This document shows, piece by piece, positions 17,861 through 27,744 of a stretch of 64,000 nt of DNA. This DNA is from Arthrobacter sp. Leaf234 (GTDB lineage: Bacteria; Actinomycetota; Actinomycetes; Actinomycetales; Micrococcaceae). The notes under the pieces are model-generated. The model did no database searches and was not told the DNA's origin. It saw nothing but the letters and a program-made list of their open reading frames with translations. The position numbers and the translations under genes are program-made. The DNA is taken from the NCBI RefSeq assembly GCF_001422665.1, contig NZ_LMLU01000008.1, positions 115,147-179,146 on the forward strand. The letters are read 5' to 3'. Each line of letters opens with the position of its first letter. Positions within the stretch are counted from its first letter, which is position 1.

Positions 17861-19390
17861 TCAGGCGGCGGCCTGCTCCGATGCCGTGGGCTCCGCCTCG
17901 CTGGGTAGCGCCTCCGCGGTCTTCGCGATGTTGCGGGCCATGGACGTGAAGATGAAGCCGTGGAAGGGCAGAACCGCGAGCCAGTACAGCCGACCGGAGA
18001 GGCCCTGCGGGAAGAACACGGCCCGCTGGTAATAGGCACTGCCGGAGCCGTCCGGCTCCACCCTGAACTCGAGCCAGGCACGACCCGGCACCTTCATCTC
18101 GGCGCGCAGCCTGAGCCGCTCGCCCCGCACGAGCTCCTCGACACGCCAGAAGTCCAGGGCCTCGCCGGTGAGCAATTCCTTCGCATCGCGACGCCCGCGG
18201 CGCAGGCCCACTCCACCGGCCAGTTTGTCCATCCAGCCGCGCGCTGCCCAGCCGACGGGCCAGGAGTACCAGCCGTTCTCGCCACCGATGCCCTCGACGA
18301 CGCTCCACAGCTTCTGCGGGGATGCCGTGGAGCTGTAGGTCTGGACGTCGGTGAAGACGGTGTGGCCCGCCCACTGCGGGTCCGACGGCAGCGGATCGGC
18401 CTCGGTGTCGATCTGGGACGCCCCGGCCCAGCTGGTCTCCACCTCTCCCCCGCGCATCTTCCCGAGGGCGAGGTCCACGGAGCGGCGGTAGCCTGTGAGG
18501 CCGCCCTCCGGAGCGGGGATGAACTCGTCGATCCCGTGCTCGGCGGTGACGGCGTCGTGCTGCAGCGATTCGATGAGCGGCATGGCCATGGCGCGCGGGA
18601 TCGGCGTGACCAGGTTGACCCAGTGGCCGGCGAGGCGCGGTGTGAGGACCGGCAGGGCCAGGATCTTCCGGCGGGGCAGGCCCGCCGCCTCCGCGTACTG
18701 GTTCATCATCTCGGCATAGGTGAGGACCTCCCTCGACCCGATGTCGAAGGTCCTGTTGAGCGCGTCCGGCAGATCGAGTGCGCCGACGAGGTAGTGGATG
18801 ACGTCCCGCACCGCGATGGGTTCGATGTGGTTCAGGACCCACTTCGGGGCGGGCATGACCGGAAGGACGTCCGACAGGTGCCGGATCATCTCGAAGGAGG
18901 CCGAGCCGGAGCCGATGACGACGCCGGCCTGGAAGGCGATGGTGGGCGTTCCGGAGTCGAGGAGGATCTTCCCCACCTGCGTGCGCGACCGCATGTGGGT
19001 GGAGAGCTCCACCCCTTCGGGGTGCAGCCCGCCGAGGTACACGATCCGACGGACGCCCGCGGCTGTGGCGGCCTCGGAGACCGTCGCGGCGATGGCGGAC
19101 TCCCGCTTGTCGAAGTCCCTGCCCGAACCCATCGAGTGGACGAGGTAGTACAGCGTGTCGACACCCTGCGTCACGGTGCGCATGGTCTTCTCGTCCTGCA
19201 GGTCACCCTGCACGATGTCCACGGAGCCTGCCCAGGGGACGTCCTTCAGCTTCTGCGGGGACCGGACGATGACCCGCACCCTGCGACCGTCGGCCACGAG
19301 TTTGGTGACCAGCCGGCCGCCGATGTACCCCGTGGCTCCGGTGACCAGGATGAGCTTGCCGTCTGTGCCCTGCGTGCCGTCAGTGTCCAT
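17861..19390 (-). CDS. SDR-family NAD(P)-binding protein fused to DUF2867
   Basis: A 509-residue two-domain protein. Residues 1-290 are an atypical short-chain dehydrogenase/NmrA-like Rossmann domain: VTGATGYIGGRL carries the dinucleotide glycines and YYLVHSMG follows. Residues about 330-490 are a DUF2867 domain of START-like type (QKLWSVVEGIGGENGWYSWP, FFPQGLSGRLYWLAVLPFHGFIF). This fusion is widespread in Actinobacteria with no assigned substrate. No Shine-Dalgarno is obvious; a GTG two codons earlier is an alternative start. Confidence 0.85.
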   Translation of the reverse strand: MDTDGTQGTDGKLILVTGATGYIGGRLVTKLVADGRRVRVIVRSPQKLKDVPWAGSVDIVQGDLQDEKTMRTVTQGVDTLYYLVHSMGSGRDFDKRESAIAATVSEAATAAGVRRIVYLGGLHPEGVELSTHMRSRTQVGKILLDSGTPTIAFQAGVVIGSGSASFEMIRHLSDVLPVMPAPKWVLNHIEPIAVRDVIHYLVGALDLPDALNRTFDIGSREVLTYAEMMNQYAEAAGLPRRKILALPVLTPRLAGHWVNLVTPIPRAMAMPLIESLQHDAVTAEHGIDEFIPAPEGGLTGYRRSVDLALGKMRGGEVETSWAGASQIDTEADPLPSDPQWAGHTVFTDVQTYSSTASPQKLWSVVEGIGGENGWYSWPVGWAARGWMDKLAGGVGLRRGRRDAKELLTGEALDFWRVEELVRGERLRLRAEMKVPGRAWLEFRVEPDGSGSAYYQRAVFFPQGLSGRLYWLAVLPFHGFIFTSMARNIAKTAEALPSEAEPTASEQAAA

Positions 19391-19486
19391 GCGCACAGAC
19401 TACGCCCGGCCCCTGACAGCTCTTCCCCCGGGACACCTCTCCCGTGGGATGAGCGCGGCCCCCGAAGCCGCTGCGGCAGGGCATGG

Positions 19487-19524
19487 AAAAGGCCCCCGAC
19501 CGGTGTTTCCACTGGTCAGGGGCC
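19487..19524 (-). terminator. terminator after tRNA-Asn
   Basis: A 15-bp stem with one mismatch and one wobble, closed by a GAAA loop and followed by CCTTTTCC on the minus strand. This is the most classical intrinsic terminator in the window, and starts 6 bases after the tRNA 3' end. Confidence 0.8.
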
Positions 19525-19530
19525 CTGTTG

Positions 19531-19603
19531 CTCCTCCGACTGGACTTGAACCAGTAACCCTTCGATTAACAGTCGAATGCTCTGCCAATTGAGCTACGGA
19601 GGA
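19531..19603 (-). tRNA. tRNA-Asn (GTT)
   Basis: A complete 73-base cloverleaf: acceptor TCCTCCG with CGGAGGA, D-arm AGCTCAATTGGCAGAGC, anticodon loop CTGTTAA giving GUU, T-loop TTCAAGT, discriminator G73, no encoded CCA. It lies downstream of dnaG on the same strand and is followed by a strong terminator. Confidence 0.97.
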
Positions 19604-19657
19604 ATGCGCAGGTACAACTCTACATACCTGCCGGGGGGATGTGAAATCGGCCCGCGC

Positions 19658-21613
19658 TCACTCCTCGCGGAGGAGTCTGCGCTGCATCTCGAGCTCCATC
19701 AGGTCGCGCTGGAGCTGGTTGTAGAGCGTGGGATCCGCCGCCGGATCCATGCGCTGGAGCTGCCCGAGCTTGTCGGCCTTCTGCTGCGTAATGCGCAACT
19801 CGGTCAGCCGGTTGAGGATGTCCCGGCAGTACAGCACCATCGCCTCGGCGTCCTTCGCCGGCAGCGGCCGGACGGCGAGCTCGCTGACCAGCGGACGGAG
19901 GACATCGGGTACACCTTCCCGCACCGACTCCACCCAGCGGGACAGTTCCGTGCCCGCCGCTCCGGCCGCGATCACGGCCGTGTGCAGTGCCTCGTAGACG
20001 GGAACGCTGAAGCGGGACGTGGAGAAGCTCTCCCACTGGGTCGCGGTGAGGAGGGTGGGCTGCTGCAGGACCACCTCGAGCGCCTCGCGTTCCATCCGCG
20101 CGATGGGGTCGCGGGGATCCGGTCGCTCGTAGTAGGGCTCCTCCACATCGGTGCCGGCCTGCGAGCCCTGACCGGCCGGGGTGTTCCCCGGGCGAGCCTG
20201 CTCGCCCGGTTGCTGTCCGAACCGTCCCTGCCGGTCGCCGGACGCGGGGGCACCGGGGCCACCCGTCTCGCGCCGCGCAGCGGACGAGACCGCCCGGGCC
20301 ACCTGGTCCTCTCCCACGTACTGCATGCCGAGCCAGCGGGACAGCTCGCGGGTGTAGGTCGACCTGAGGGAGACGTCGCGGATCTGCGCGACGATCGGCG
20401 CGGCGTGCCGCAGAGCCTTCACCTGCCCCTCGCCGGAGGACAGGTCGAACGCATCGAAGGAGGCCTTGATCGCGAACTCGAACAGCGGACGGCGATCCGC
20501 GATCAACGCGCGCACGGCGTCGTCACCCCGGGTCTGCCGCAGCTCGCAGGGATCCGCGCCGAAGGCCTCCACGGCCACGTAGGTCTGGGCGGTGAACCGC
20601 TGGTCCTCCTCGAAGGCGCGGAGGGCCGCCTTCTGGCCGGCGGCGTCCCCGTCGAAGGTGAACACCACCTCACCGCCCGTGCCGTCGTCGGACAGCAGCC
20701 TGCGGGCGATCTTGATGTGGTCCGTGCCGAAGGCGGTGCCGCAGGTCGCGACGGCGGTCCCGACACCTGCGAGGTGGCAGGCCATCACGTCGGTGTATCC
20801 CTCGACGACGACGAGCTGCCGATTCTTCGCGATCTCCTTCTTGGCGAGGTCGATGCCGTAGAGCACCTGCGACTTCTTGTAGAGGGAGGTCTCGGGGGTG
20901 TTGAGGTACTTGGGCCCCTGGTCGTCCTCGTAGAGCTTCCGTGCCCCGAAGCCGACGGTGTCCCCGGTGATGTCCCGGATGGGCCAGATGAGGCGGCCGC
21001 GGAAACGGTCGTAGAAGCGCCCGGCGTTGCTCGACGACGCGCTGAACATGCCGGTGAGCTTGAGTTCGTCGAGGGTGAAGCCGCGGCCCGTCAGGTGGTT
21101 CAGCAGCGAGTCCCAGCCCTGGGGTGCGTAGCCGACACCGAAGTGGGCGGCGGCCTCGCGGTCGAAGCCGCGTTCCTGCAGGAACTGGCGGGCCGTCGCC
21201 GCACCCTGGGTGAGCAGCTGCTCACGGTAGAACTCGGCGGCGACCTTGTGGGCGTCGAGGAGACGCCGGCGCTTGCCGACGTCCTCGCGGCGCGGTCCCG
21301 TCCCGCCGTCCTCGTAGTGCAGCTCGTAGCCGATCCGGGCGGCGAGCTTCTCGACGGTCTCGCTGAACGAGGTGTGGTCCTGCTTCTGCACGAAGGAGAT
21401 GACGTCACCACCCTCGCCGCAGCCGAAGCAGTGGTAGGACCCCATCTGCGGCCGGACGTGGAACGAGGGCGACCGCTCGTCATGGAACGGACAGAGCCCC
21501 TTCCATGAGCCGATCCCCGCCGATTTGAGGGTCACGTACGCCTCGACGACTTCCTTGATGTCGGTGCGCTGGCGTACCTCATCGATGTCTTCACGCTTGA
21601 TGAGTCCGGCCAT
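19658..21613 (-). CDS. dnaG: DNA primase
   Basis: Makes RNA primers for replication. The 651-residue protein has the N-terminal CHC2 zinc finger (C41, H44, C62, C65 in CPFH and HCFGCG), the RNA polymerase core, and a TOPRIM domain with E271 in VVEGYTDVMA and the DGD pair D321/D323. The C-terminal helicase-binding part (about 450-651) ends LELEMQRRLLREE. The ATG begins MAGLIKREDIDEVRQRTDI, the standard DnaG start. It follows dgt by 43 bases and probably shares its transcript. Confidence 0.97.
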   Translation of the reverse strand: MAGLIKREDIDEVRQRTDIKEVVEAYVTLKSAGIGSWKGLCPFHDERSPSFHVRPQMGSYHCFGCGEGGDVISFVQKQDHTSFSETVEKLAARIGYELHYEDGGTGPRREDVGKRRRLLDAHKVAAEFYREQLLTQGAATARQFLQERGFDREAAAHFGVGYAPQGWDSLLNHLTGRGFTLDELKLTGMFSASSSNAGRFYDRFRGRLIWPIRDITGDTVGFGARKLYEDDQGPKYLNTPETSLYKKSQVLYGIDLAKKEIAKNRQLVVVEGYTDVMACHLAGVGTAVATCGTAFGTDHIKIARRLLSDDGTGGEVVFTFDGDAAGQKAALRAFEEDQRFTAQTYVAVEAFGADPCELRQTRGDDAVRALIADRRPLFEFAIKASFDAFDLSSGEGQVKALRHAAPIVAQIRDVSLRSTYTRELSRWLGMQYVGEDQVARAVSSAARRETGGPGAPASGDRQGRFGQQPGEQARPGNTPAGQGSQAGTDVEEPYYERPDPRDPIARMEREALEVVLQQPTLLTATQWESFSTSRFSVPVYEALHTAVIAAGAAGTELSRWVESVREGVPDVLRPLVSELAVRPLPAKDAEAMVLYCRDILNRLTELRITQQKADKLGQLQRMDPAADPTLYNQLQRDLMELEMQRRLLREE

Positions 21614-21656
21614 GGCATTCAGTTTATGCCTGCCCCGCCGACACTCGGACCGGCTC

Positions 21657-22940
21657 CTACCAGAGGGCGGGGACGGGACCGACGATCCGCTCGTGGAGCC
21701 CGAGGGCGGAGGCATCGGTGAGTGATGCCACCTGGTCGATGACGACGCGGAGACGGGCCTCGTCATCAGGGGCCTCGCGCCAGTCCGCGGCGAACATGGG
21801 CTCGAGGTAGCGGTCGCCGTCGGCGTGGATCTGGGCGACCAGGGACGCGAGGATCTCCCGCTGCCGCTCGTACAGCGGCTGGCGATGATCCGTGGTCATG
21901 ACGTAGGTGGTGGCGAGGCCCTTCATGACCGCGATCTCCATGATGGTCTCCTCGGGCACCACCATCTCCGCGTTGTAGCGCGTCAGCGGGTCAGGTCCGT
22001 AGATGGAGCGCGTGGACTGCATGGCGCTGAGGCAGAAGCGGCCGATCAGCTGGCTCGTCATGTTCTTCAGCGCGGCCATGGAGCGCCGCGTGCCGTCGGC
22101 CTCCCGCACCCACACGGGGGTCCGCTCGAGGCGGGACAGCGCGGCGTCGACGGCGGCAGGATCACTGCCGGGCAGGTACCACTGCTGCGTGTAGCCGACC
22201 ACGCGGGCCCGGGCGTCCGCGCTGTCCATCCACCTCAGCTGCAGGTGCCCGGCGACGATCGCGTCCTCGACGTCGTGCACCGAGTAGGAGATGTCGTCCG
22301 CGAGATCCATCACCTGCGCCTCGACGCACGAGCGCCCCTCGGGGGCACCCGCCCGGAGCCAGTCGAAGACCGGGAGGTCGTCGTCGTACGCGCCGAACTT
22401 GGTGGTGCGCCGGCCGTCGATAACGGGGGCGGAGGCCACGGTCCAGGGGTACTTGCACGCCGCGTCGAGGCTGGCGCGGGTGAGGTTCAGGCCGGCGGGA
22501 CCGCCGTCGGCCTGCAGGACCTTGGGCTCGAGCCGGGTGAGCAGGCGCAGTGTCTGGGCGTTGCCCTCGAAGCCGCCGATGCCGTGTGCGATGTCGTTCA
22601 GCGCCGACTCGCCGTTGTGGCCGAAGGGCGGGTGGCCGAGATCGTGCGCGAGGCAGGCGGTGTCCACGATGTCCGGGTCGCAGCCGAGGGTCCGCCCCAG
22701 TTCCCTGCCCACCTGCGCCACCTCGAGGGAGTGGGTGAGGCGCGTGCGGACGAAGTCGTCCGTGTCGGGCGCGACGACCTGCGTCTTCGCACCCAGCCGG
22801 CGGAGCGCGGAGGAGTGCAGCACGCGGGCCCGGTCACGTTCGAAGTCGGTGCGGTGGGAGCTCTTCGGCGGCTCCTCGACCCACCGCGCGGTGTCCGCAG
22901 CGGTGTAGCCGGTGGTGGAGGCCGGTTCGGTGAAGCTCAT
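21657..22940 (-). CDS. dgt: deoxyguanosinetriphosphate triphosphohydrolase-like protein
   Basis: HD-domain dNTPase that removes triphosphate from dNTPs. The 427-residue protein has the N-terminal RDRARVLHSSALRRLGAKTQV block, the metal-binding RTRLTHSLEVAQVGR (H of the H..HD..D set) and CLAHDLGHPPFGHNGE with the HD pair. It is the shorter dGTPase type typical of Actinobacteria. ATG has AAAGG 6 bases upstream. The order dusB-dgt-dnaG is conserved in the phylum. Confidence 0.95.
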   Translation of the reverse strand: MSFTEPASTTGYTAADTARWVEEPPKSSHRTDFERDRARVLHSSALRRLGAKTQVVAPDTDDFVRTRLTHSLEVAQVGRELGRTLGCDPDIVDTACLAHDLGHPPFGHNGESALNDIAHGIGGFEGNAQTLRLLTRLEPKVLQADGGPAGLNLTRASLDAACKYPWTVASAPVIDGRRTTKFGAYDDDLPVFDWLRAGAPEGRSCVEAQVMDLADDISYSVHDVEDAIVAGHLQLRWMDSADARARVVGYTQQWYLPGSDPAAVDAALSRLERTPVWVREADGTRRSMAALKNMTSQLIGRFCLSAMQSTRSIYGPDPLTRYNAEMVVPEETIMEIAVMKGLATTYVMTTDHRQPLYERQREILASLVAQIHADGDRYLEPMFAADWREAPDDEARLRVVIDQVASLTDASALGLHERIVGPVPALW

Positions 22941-23002
22941 GATGCCTTTCTAGCGCAATGACTCGGAGGACGCCCGCGGGATCGGCGCATGGGGAGGACC
23001 GG

Positions 23003-24352
23003 TCAGCCGCCGGAGACGTCGAGCTCGGCGGCCGCGATGTCAGCCTGCTGCGCCGCGTTGAGCACGCGGCCCTCGAGCCAGTGCTCGGGCAGGGCGGTCC
23101 GCTTCGGCGATCCGGCACGGCCGCGCGGTCCCTCCGCGTCCTGGCCCGGATAGGGCGAGTCGTGGTCCAGTTCGGCGAGGAGGCCGCGCAGCACCTCGAG
23201 GGTGGGCACGGTGGCGAGCCTGGCCCGCAGGTCCCCGCCGACCACGTACCCCTTGAAGTACCAGGCCATGTGCTTGCGGATGTCCCGCAGGCCCATCATC
23301 TCGCTGCCGAACGTCTCGACGAGGAGTTCGGCGTGCCGGTACACCGTCTCCGCGACCTGACCGAGGCCGGGACGGTGCCGGGTGGGACTGCCCTCGAAGG
23401 CGTTCATGAGGTCCCCGAACAGCCAGGGCCTGCCCTGGCACCCGCGACCGATGACGACGCCGTCGACGCCGGTCTGCCGCACCATGCGCACGGCGTCCTC
23501 GGCGCTCCAGATGTCGCCGTTCCCGAGGACGGGGATGTCCGGAAGGGCCTCCCGCAGTTCGGCGATGGCGTTCCAGTCCGCCTGCCCCGAGTAGAACTGG
23601 GACGCGGTGCGTCCGTGCAGGGCGACGGCGGCCACGCCGCTGTCGCGGGCGATCTTCCCCGCCTCGCGGAACGTCAGGTGGTCCTCGTCGATGCCCTTGC
23701 GCATCTTGATGGTCAGCGGCACGTCACCCTTCGACGCCTCGCGGACCGCGGTCTGCACGATCCCCGTGAAGAGATCGAGCTTCCAGGGAAGCGCCGCTCC
23801 CCCGCCCTTGCGGGTGACCTTCGGGACCGGGCAGCCGAAGTTGAGGTCGATGTGGTCGGCGCGGTCCTCCTCCACGAGGAGGCGCACGGCCGCCCCGACG
23901 GTCTTCGGGTCGACGCCGTACAGCTGCACCGAGCGCACCTTCTCGTCGTCGTCGTGGGAGATGATGCGCATCGACTCGGGGCTGCGCTCGACGAGCGCCC
24001 GGGAGGTCACCATCTCGGAGACGTAGAGACCGCCGCCGTACTCGCGGCACAGCCGGCGGAACGCCTTGTTGGTGATGCCGGCCATGGGGGCGAGGATCAC
24101 GGGTGTGTCCACCGTGATGTTCCCGAGGGTCAGGGGCGGGAGGTCGAGTCTCAGGGCGGCGTCTGCCGGCTCGTGCGGCGCGGCGGCCGGCTCATCCGAG
24201 GAGCGGGCACCGGAGGGGGCGGGGTGGGTGGAAACTGCAGTCACCCCTCCATTGTCGCAAGGGCCCGCAAATCCGGGATCCGGCACCGGCCGGACCTCCG
24301 GGAGCGCGGACCCCCGCTTCGCGGCCGAAGCCTTGCGCCAGCCCCGCGTCAT
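23003..24352 (-). CDS. dusB: tRNA-dihydrouridine synthase
   Basis: FMN-dependent reduction of uridine to dihydrouridine in tRNA D-loops. Motifs: ILAPMAGITNKAFRRLCREYG (FMN barrel start), LNFGCPVPKVTRKGGGAAL with the catalytic Cys, IKMRKGID, VALHGRTASQFYSGQADW, and VLGNGDIWSAEDA..VVIGRGCQGRPWLF. With the ATG used the protein has 449 residues and the start overlaps the YibE/F stop as ATGA behind GGGAG. A GTG 36 codons later gives 413 residues, closer to the family length, so the N-terminal 36 residues are uncertain. Confidence 0.94.
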   Translation of the reverse strand: MTRGWRKASAAKRGSALPEVRPVPDPGFAGPCDNGGVTAVSTHPAPSGARSSDEPAAAPHEPADAALRLDLPPLTLGNITVDTPVILAPMAGITNKAFRRLCREYGGGLYVSEMVTSRALVERSPESMRIISHDDDEKVRSVQLYGVDPKTVGAAVRLLVEEDRADHIDLNFGCPVPKVTRKGGGAALPWKLDLFTGIVQTAVREASKGDVPLTIKMRKGIDEDHLTFREAGKIARDSGVAAVALHGRTASQFYSGQADWNAIAELREALPDIPVLGNGDIWSAEDAVRMVRQTGVDGVVIGRGCQGRPWLFGDLMNAFEGSPTRHRPGLGQVAETVYRHAELLVETFGSEMMGLRDIRKHMAWYFKGYVVGGDLRARLATVPTLEVLRGLLAELDHDSPYPGQDAEGPRGRAGSPKRTALPEHWLEGRVLNAAQQADIAAAELDVSGG

Positions 24353-25854
24353 TCCGCTCCCTCTCTCGCCTGGTCCGGTTCGTCCGCCTGACGCGTGCCG
24401 CGGGCGCGGCGTTCGCCGAGCGCCACGAGCCGTTGGCCGGGCGCGAGTGTCCCCGCGCCCTCGGCGACGGGGGCGGCAGGCATCACCCCGCCGTGATGCC
24501 GGGTGTCGTGGTCGGAGTCGCCAGCGGGGCGGGCGCCTTCGTGCCGGACGCCGTCGGGAGTGCGGCCGGTCGGGTCGTCGTCGAGCCCTCCGCCGTCACG
24601 CCCTTCGCCGCGCCCGCGGGCTGCCCTGGGCCCGACAGCTTTGACCACGAGCACCGCGATCAGGGTGGTGAGCGGGATGGCGAGCACGAGCCCGATGGAC
24701 CCGACGAGGGTCCGCACCACCTCCTCGGCGAGCTCGCCGCTCGTGAGGGTGTCGAGGAGCGGGCGGTCGTAGAGGGAGACGAGGATCAGAATGGGCAGGG
24801 CTGCCCCGGCATAGGCGAAGGCAATCGTGTAGACGGTCGAGGCGATGTGGTCACGGCCGATCCGCATCGCGGAGGCGAAGAGGCGGCGGCCGGAGGTGTC
24901 CGGCGCCAGCTCGTGCAGTTCCCAGACCGAGGACGACTGCGTGATCGTGACGTCGTTGAGTACACCGAGGCCGGAGATGATGAGGCCGCACAGGATGATC
25001 GACGAGATGGACAGGTCCGCCGAGGCGTTGACCAGCGTGTAGGCGTTCTCGTCCCCGACCCCCGTGAGGTGTGCGGCATCCGTGGCCCATGCGGCGAGCA
25101 GCGCCGTCACCGCCAGCCCGAAGACGGTCCCGAGGAGCGCGGTGGAGGTCCGCGCCGAGAACCCGTGCGCGAAGTACAGGACGCCGTACATGATCGCCAC
25201 CGAGCCCACGAGCCCGAGCAGCAGCGGGGGCGCCCCCTCGAGGAGGCCGGGCAGGATGAACTGCGCGAGGATCACGAGGGCTCCCACCAGGCCGACGATG
25301 GCCCGCAGCCCCCGCCAGCGGGCGACCGCGATCACGACGACGGCGTAGAGCACCGCGAGCGCGACGATGGGGACCGACCGGACGAAGTCCACGAAGACGT
25401 AGGGCGCGGCACCGCCCTGCATGACCTCGGACAGGTCCAGGTACCGGATCTCGTCACCGGCTTCGACGGCGTCCGTCCTCGCCAGTTCCGGTGTGACCTC
25501 GACCGGGATCAGGTCACCGCCGCGGGCGGGTTGCGTGTAGGCGACGGTGCAGGTGAGGGCCGTCCCGCCGGCGTCGACGGTCGGCTGGGAGGACGGGCAG
25601 TCCGCCTCGGCGACCTCGCGGACGGTGCCGCGGTCGAAGCTGACGCCGTCGGCCGTGGCGTACGGATCGGAGACGGTCAGGGAGCCGCGGTCTCCGCTCG
25701 GCCAGAGCAGCACCATCGCGACGAGGGTCAGCACGCCGATGGGCACGAGGATGGCCGCGAGCAGGAGGGTTGCGCGGCGACGGGTGGCAATCGCGGATGC
25801 GGACGGCTCCGAACTCCCCGTGGCGCTCGTGGCGTGCGGGTGGCTGTGGCCCAC
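24349..25854 (-). CDS. YibE/F family membrane protein
   Basis: A 501-residue protein starting VGHSHPHATSATG. One helix at about 26-48 precedes an extracytoplasmic domain (about 49-150) that contains two cysteines. About seven helices follow (AILVFVD-like region VRSVPIVALAVLYAVVVIAV, then GLRAIVGLVGALVILAQFILPGLLEG). This is the YibE/F layout (PF07907). In lactococci the relative is linked to transport, but the role is not settled. GTG start chosen because GGAGGAG sits 5 bases before it. Coupled to dusB by an ATGA overlap. Confidence 0.88.
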   Translation of the reverse strand: MGHSHPHATSATGSSEPSASAIATRRRATLLLAAILVPIGVLTLVAMVLLWPSGDRGSLTVSDPYATADGVSFDRGTVREVAEADCPSSQPTVDAGGTALTCTVAYTQPARGGDLIPVEVTPELARTDAVEAGDEIRYLDLSEVMQGGAAPYVFVDFVRSVPIVALAVLYAVVVIAVARWRGLRAIVGLVGALVILAQFILPGLLEGAPPLLLGLVGSVAIMYGVLYFAHGFSARTSTALLGTVFGLAVTALLAAWATDAAHLTGVGDENAYTLVNASADLSISSIILCGLIISGLGVLNDVTITQSSSVWELHELAPDTSGRRLFASAMRIGRDHIASTVYTIAFAYAGAALPILILVSLYDRPLLDTLTSGELAEEVVRTLVGSIGLVLAIPLTTLIAVLVVKAVGPRAARGRGEGRDGGGLDDDPTGRTPDGVRHEGARPAGDSDHDTRHHGGVMPAAPVAEGAGTLAPGQRLVALGERRARGTRQADEPDQAREGAE

Positions 25855-26067
25855 GGAACTCCTCCGGCTGGTCGGTACGGCTGGGCGGTGCGAGGGTTCC
25901 CGAGGCACGACGGCGTCGCGCTGCGGCCCGTACGGATTCTACGCAGGAGAACGTGCGAGGCTGGGACGGCAGCGCCGGGGAGCCCCGGGACGGTGCAGGG
26001 CTGTCCCGGATACCACCGCAGGACCGACGGCACGAGGACAACCCTCCGGGGTCTGAGAGGACGGAAC

Positions 26068-26802
26068 GTGGCAGCGCAGGCATCACTCCCCGCGAGGGAC
26101 AGGGACCCCGTGGTCTCCACCGGCGGCGCGGACTCCGACGTGCGCGGGGTTGCGCTGGTCCTCCACGGGGGCAGGGCCAGCAGCTTCGACGCGGTGCAGC
26201 CCCAGCACCTCAGTCCGCTGCGGATGCGCCCCTTCGCGGCGCGCCTCGCCGCCGACGGCGGGAGGCACGGACTCGCGGTATGGACCCTCCGCAACCGGGT
26301 ACGCGGCTGGAACGGCGCCGACCGGTCCGCCCTGAAGGACGCACGCTGGGCCCTCGCGCGCATCGCGGCCGAGTATCCCTCGCTGCCGGTCTACCTCCTC
26401 GGCCACTCCATGGGCGGCCTCACCGCGCTCTACGCCGCGGACCATCCACAGGTGCGCGCCGTCGCAGCCCTGGCTCCCTGGCTCGAACCCGCCAGTCCGG
26501 TGGAACCGGTGCGGGGTCGGGACGTCCTCATCATGCACGGGGACACGGACCGGTGGACCAGCCCGACGTCCTCGCTCTCCTTCGCTCGGCGCGCGGTGGG
26601 CGTCGCCGAGGACGTCCACTACGTGCGGATGCTCGGCGCCGGCCACTTCATGTTCCGGACCGTGCCCGTCTGGCACGGCCTCAGCACCTCCTTCCTCCTC
26701 CGGCGCTTCGCCGGGGACACGGGAGCAGCCGTCGCCCCCGCCGTCCTCGGGCGCTCGGACCTGCTGTACCGATCCTCCGACCCCCTCGGCGTGACGGCGT
26801 GA
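26068..26802 (+). CDS. alpha/beta hydrolase
   Basis: A 244-residue single-domain hydrolase. VALVLHGG gives the oxyanion-hole strand, YLLGHSMGGLTALYAA the nucleophile elbow GHSMGG, LIMHGDTDRWTSP the acid Asp and GAGHFMFR the catalytic His. The serine-Asp-His triad is complete. Substrate cannot be inferred; an esterase or lysophospholipase is likely. Start is GTG with an AGG site; in-frame sequence upstream is shadow of the opposite-strand YibE/F gene. It heads a rightward group of three genes. Confidence 0.88.
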   Translation: MAAQASLPARDRDPVVSTGGADSDVRGVALVLHGGRASSFDAVQPQHLSPLRMRPFAARLAADGGRHGLAVWTLRNRVRGWNGADRSALKDARWALARIAAEYPSLPVYLLGHSMGGLTALYAADHPQVRAVAALAPWLEPASPVEPVRGRDVLIMHGDTDRWTSPTSSLSFARRAVGVAEDVHYVRMLGAGHFMFRTVPVWHGLSTSFLLRRFAGDTGAAVAPAVLGRSDLLYRSSDPLGVTA

Positions 26803-26932
26803 CCGCCCGACCCCCCGGTAGGACCGCCTGACCGCGTGACAACGGCTTCGCTTCCCCGGCTGCCCCTGCCACCCCGCGACCACCCCCGCGACAACCCCGC
26901 GACAACCTCGCCACGACCCGTCGAAGGTGCCC

Positions 26933-27742
26933 ATGACCGTCTTCCCCCTGTCCGCGTTCCTCGTCGGCCTGCTGCTCTCGATCGCGGGGGTCGCCGTGCT
27001 GATGGCCCTGACCTTCGCCGTGGCCACGGTGCAGAGGCGGCACTCGGTCATCGACGTGACCTGGGGCCTCGGCTTCGTGGTCGTGGCGGTCATCACCTTC
27101 CTGGCCTCTGCCGGCGAGGGAGACGACGGCCGGCGCGTCCTCATGCTCGTCCTCGTCGCCGCCTGGGGCCTCCGGCTGGCCGGGTTCATCGCCTGGCGGG
27201 CCCGCGGCGGCGAGGAGGATCCGCGCTACGAGGAGATGCTTGCAGATCCCCCCGGCTCGGCAGCCGTCCTCGCGCTGCGGAAGGTCTACCTGCCCCAGGC
27301 CGGGGTCATGCTCTTCGTCTCGCTGCCCATCCAGGTCGCCATGGTCAGCACCGGCGCCCTCGGGCCGCTGGCATGGATCGGAGCGGCCGTCTGGGCGGTG
27401 GGACTGTTCTTCGAGAGCGTCGGCGACCAGCAGCTCGCGTCCTTCAAGAACGATCCTGCCCGCCGGGGGACGGTGCTCGACACCGGGCTCTGGCGCTACA
27501 CACGCCATCCCAACTATTTCGGCGACGCCATGGTGTGGACCGGCCTGTTCCTCGTCACGGCCGACTCCTGGCCGGGGGTCCTGACCGTCCTGTCCCCCGC
27601 CCTGATGTACTGGGCCCTCGCCAACAAGACCGGGAAACCGCTGACGGAGAAGCGCATGTCCGCCCGGCCGGGGTACAAAGAGTACATCGAGAGCACGAGC
27701 GGGTTCTTCCCGCTCCCGCCGAAGGCCGGAAGAGGGATCTGA
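26933..27742 (+). CDS. DUF1295 membrane protein (steroid reductase-like fold)
   Basis: A 269-residue protein with about six hydrophobic segments. Family marks are SVIDVTWGLGFV near the N-terminus and the C-terminal ICMT/steroid-reductase block TGLWRYTRHPNYFGDAMVWTG and RPGYKEYIESTSGFFPLPPK. Relatives include 3-oxo-5-alpha-steroid 4-dehydrogenase-like and isoprenylcysteine methyltransferase-like enzymes, so it probably acts on a lipid with NADPH or SAM. The substrate is unknown. ATG follows GAAGG by 6 bases. The next gene, an acyltransferase, starts 2 bases after the stop. Confidence 0.88.
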   Translation: MTVFPLSAFLVGLLLSIAGVAVLMALTFAVATVQRRHSVIDVTWGLGFVVVAVITFLASAGEGDDGRRVLMLVLVAAWGLRLAGFIAWRARGGEEDPRYEEMLADPPGSAAVLALRKVYLPQAGVMLFVSLPIQVAMVSTGALGPLAWIGAAVWAVGLFFESVGDQQLASFKNDPARRGTVLDTGLWRYTRHPNYFGDAMVWTGLFLVTADSWPGVLTVLSPALMYWALANKTGKPLTEKRMSARPGYKEYIESTSGFFPLPPKAGRGI

Positions 27743-27744
27743 GC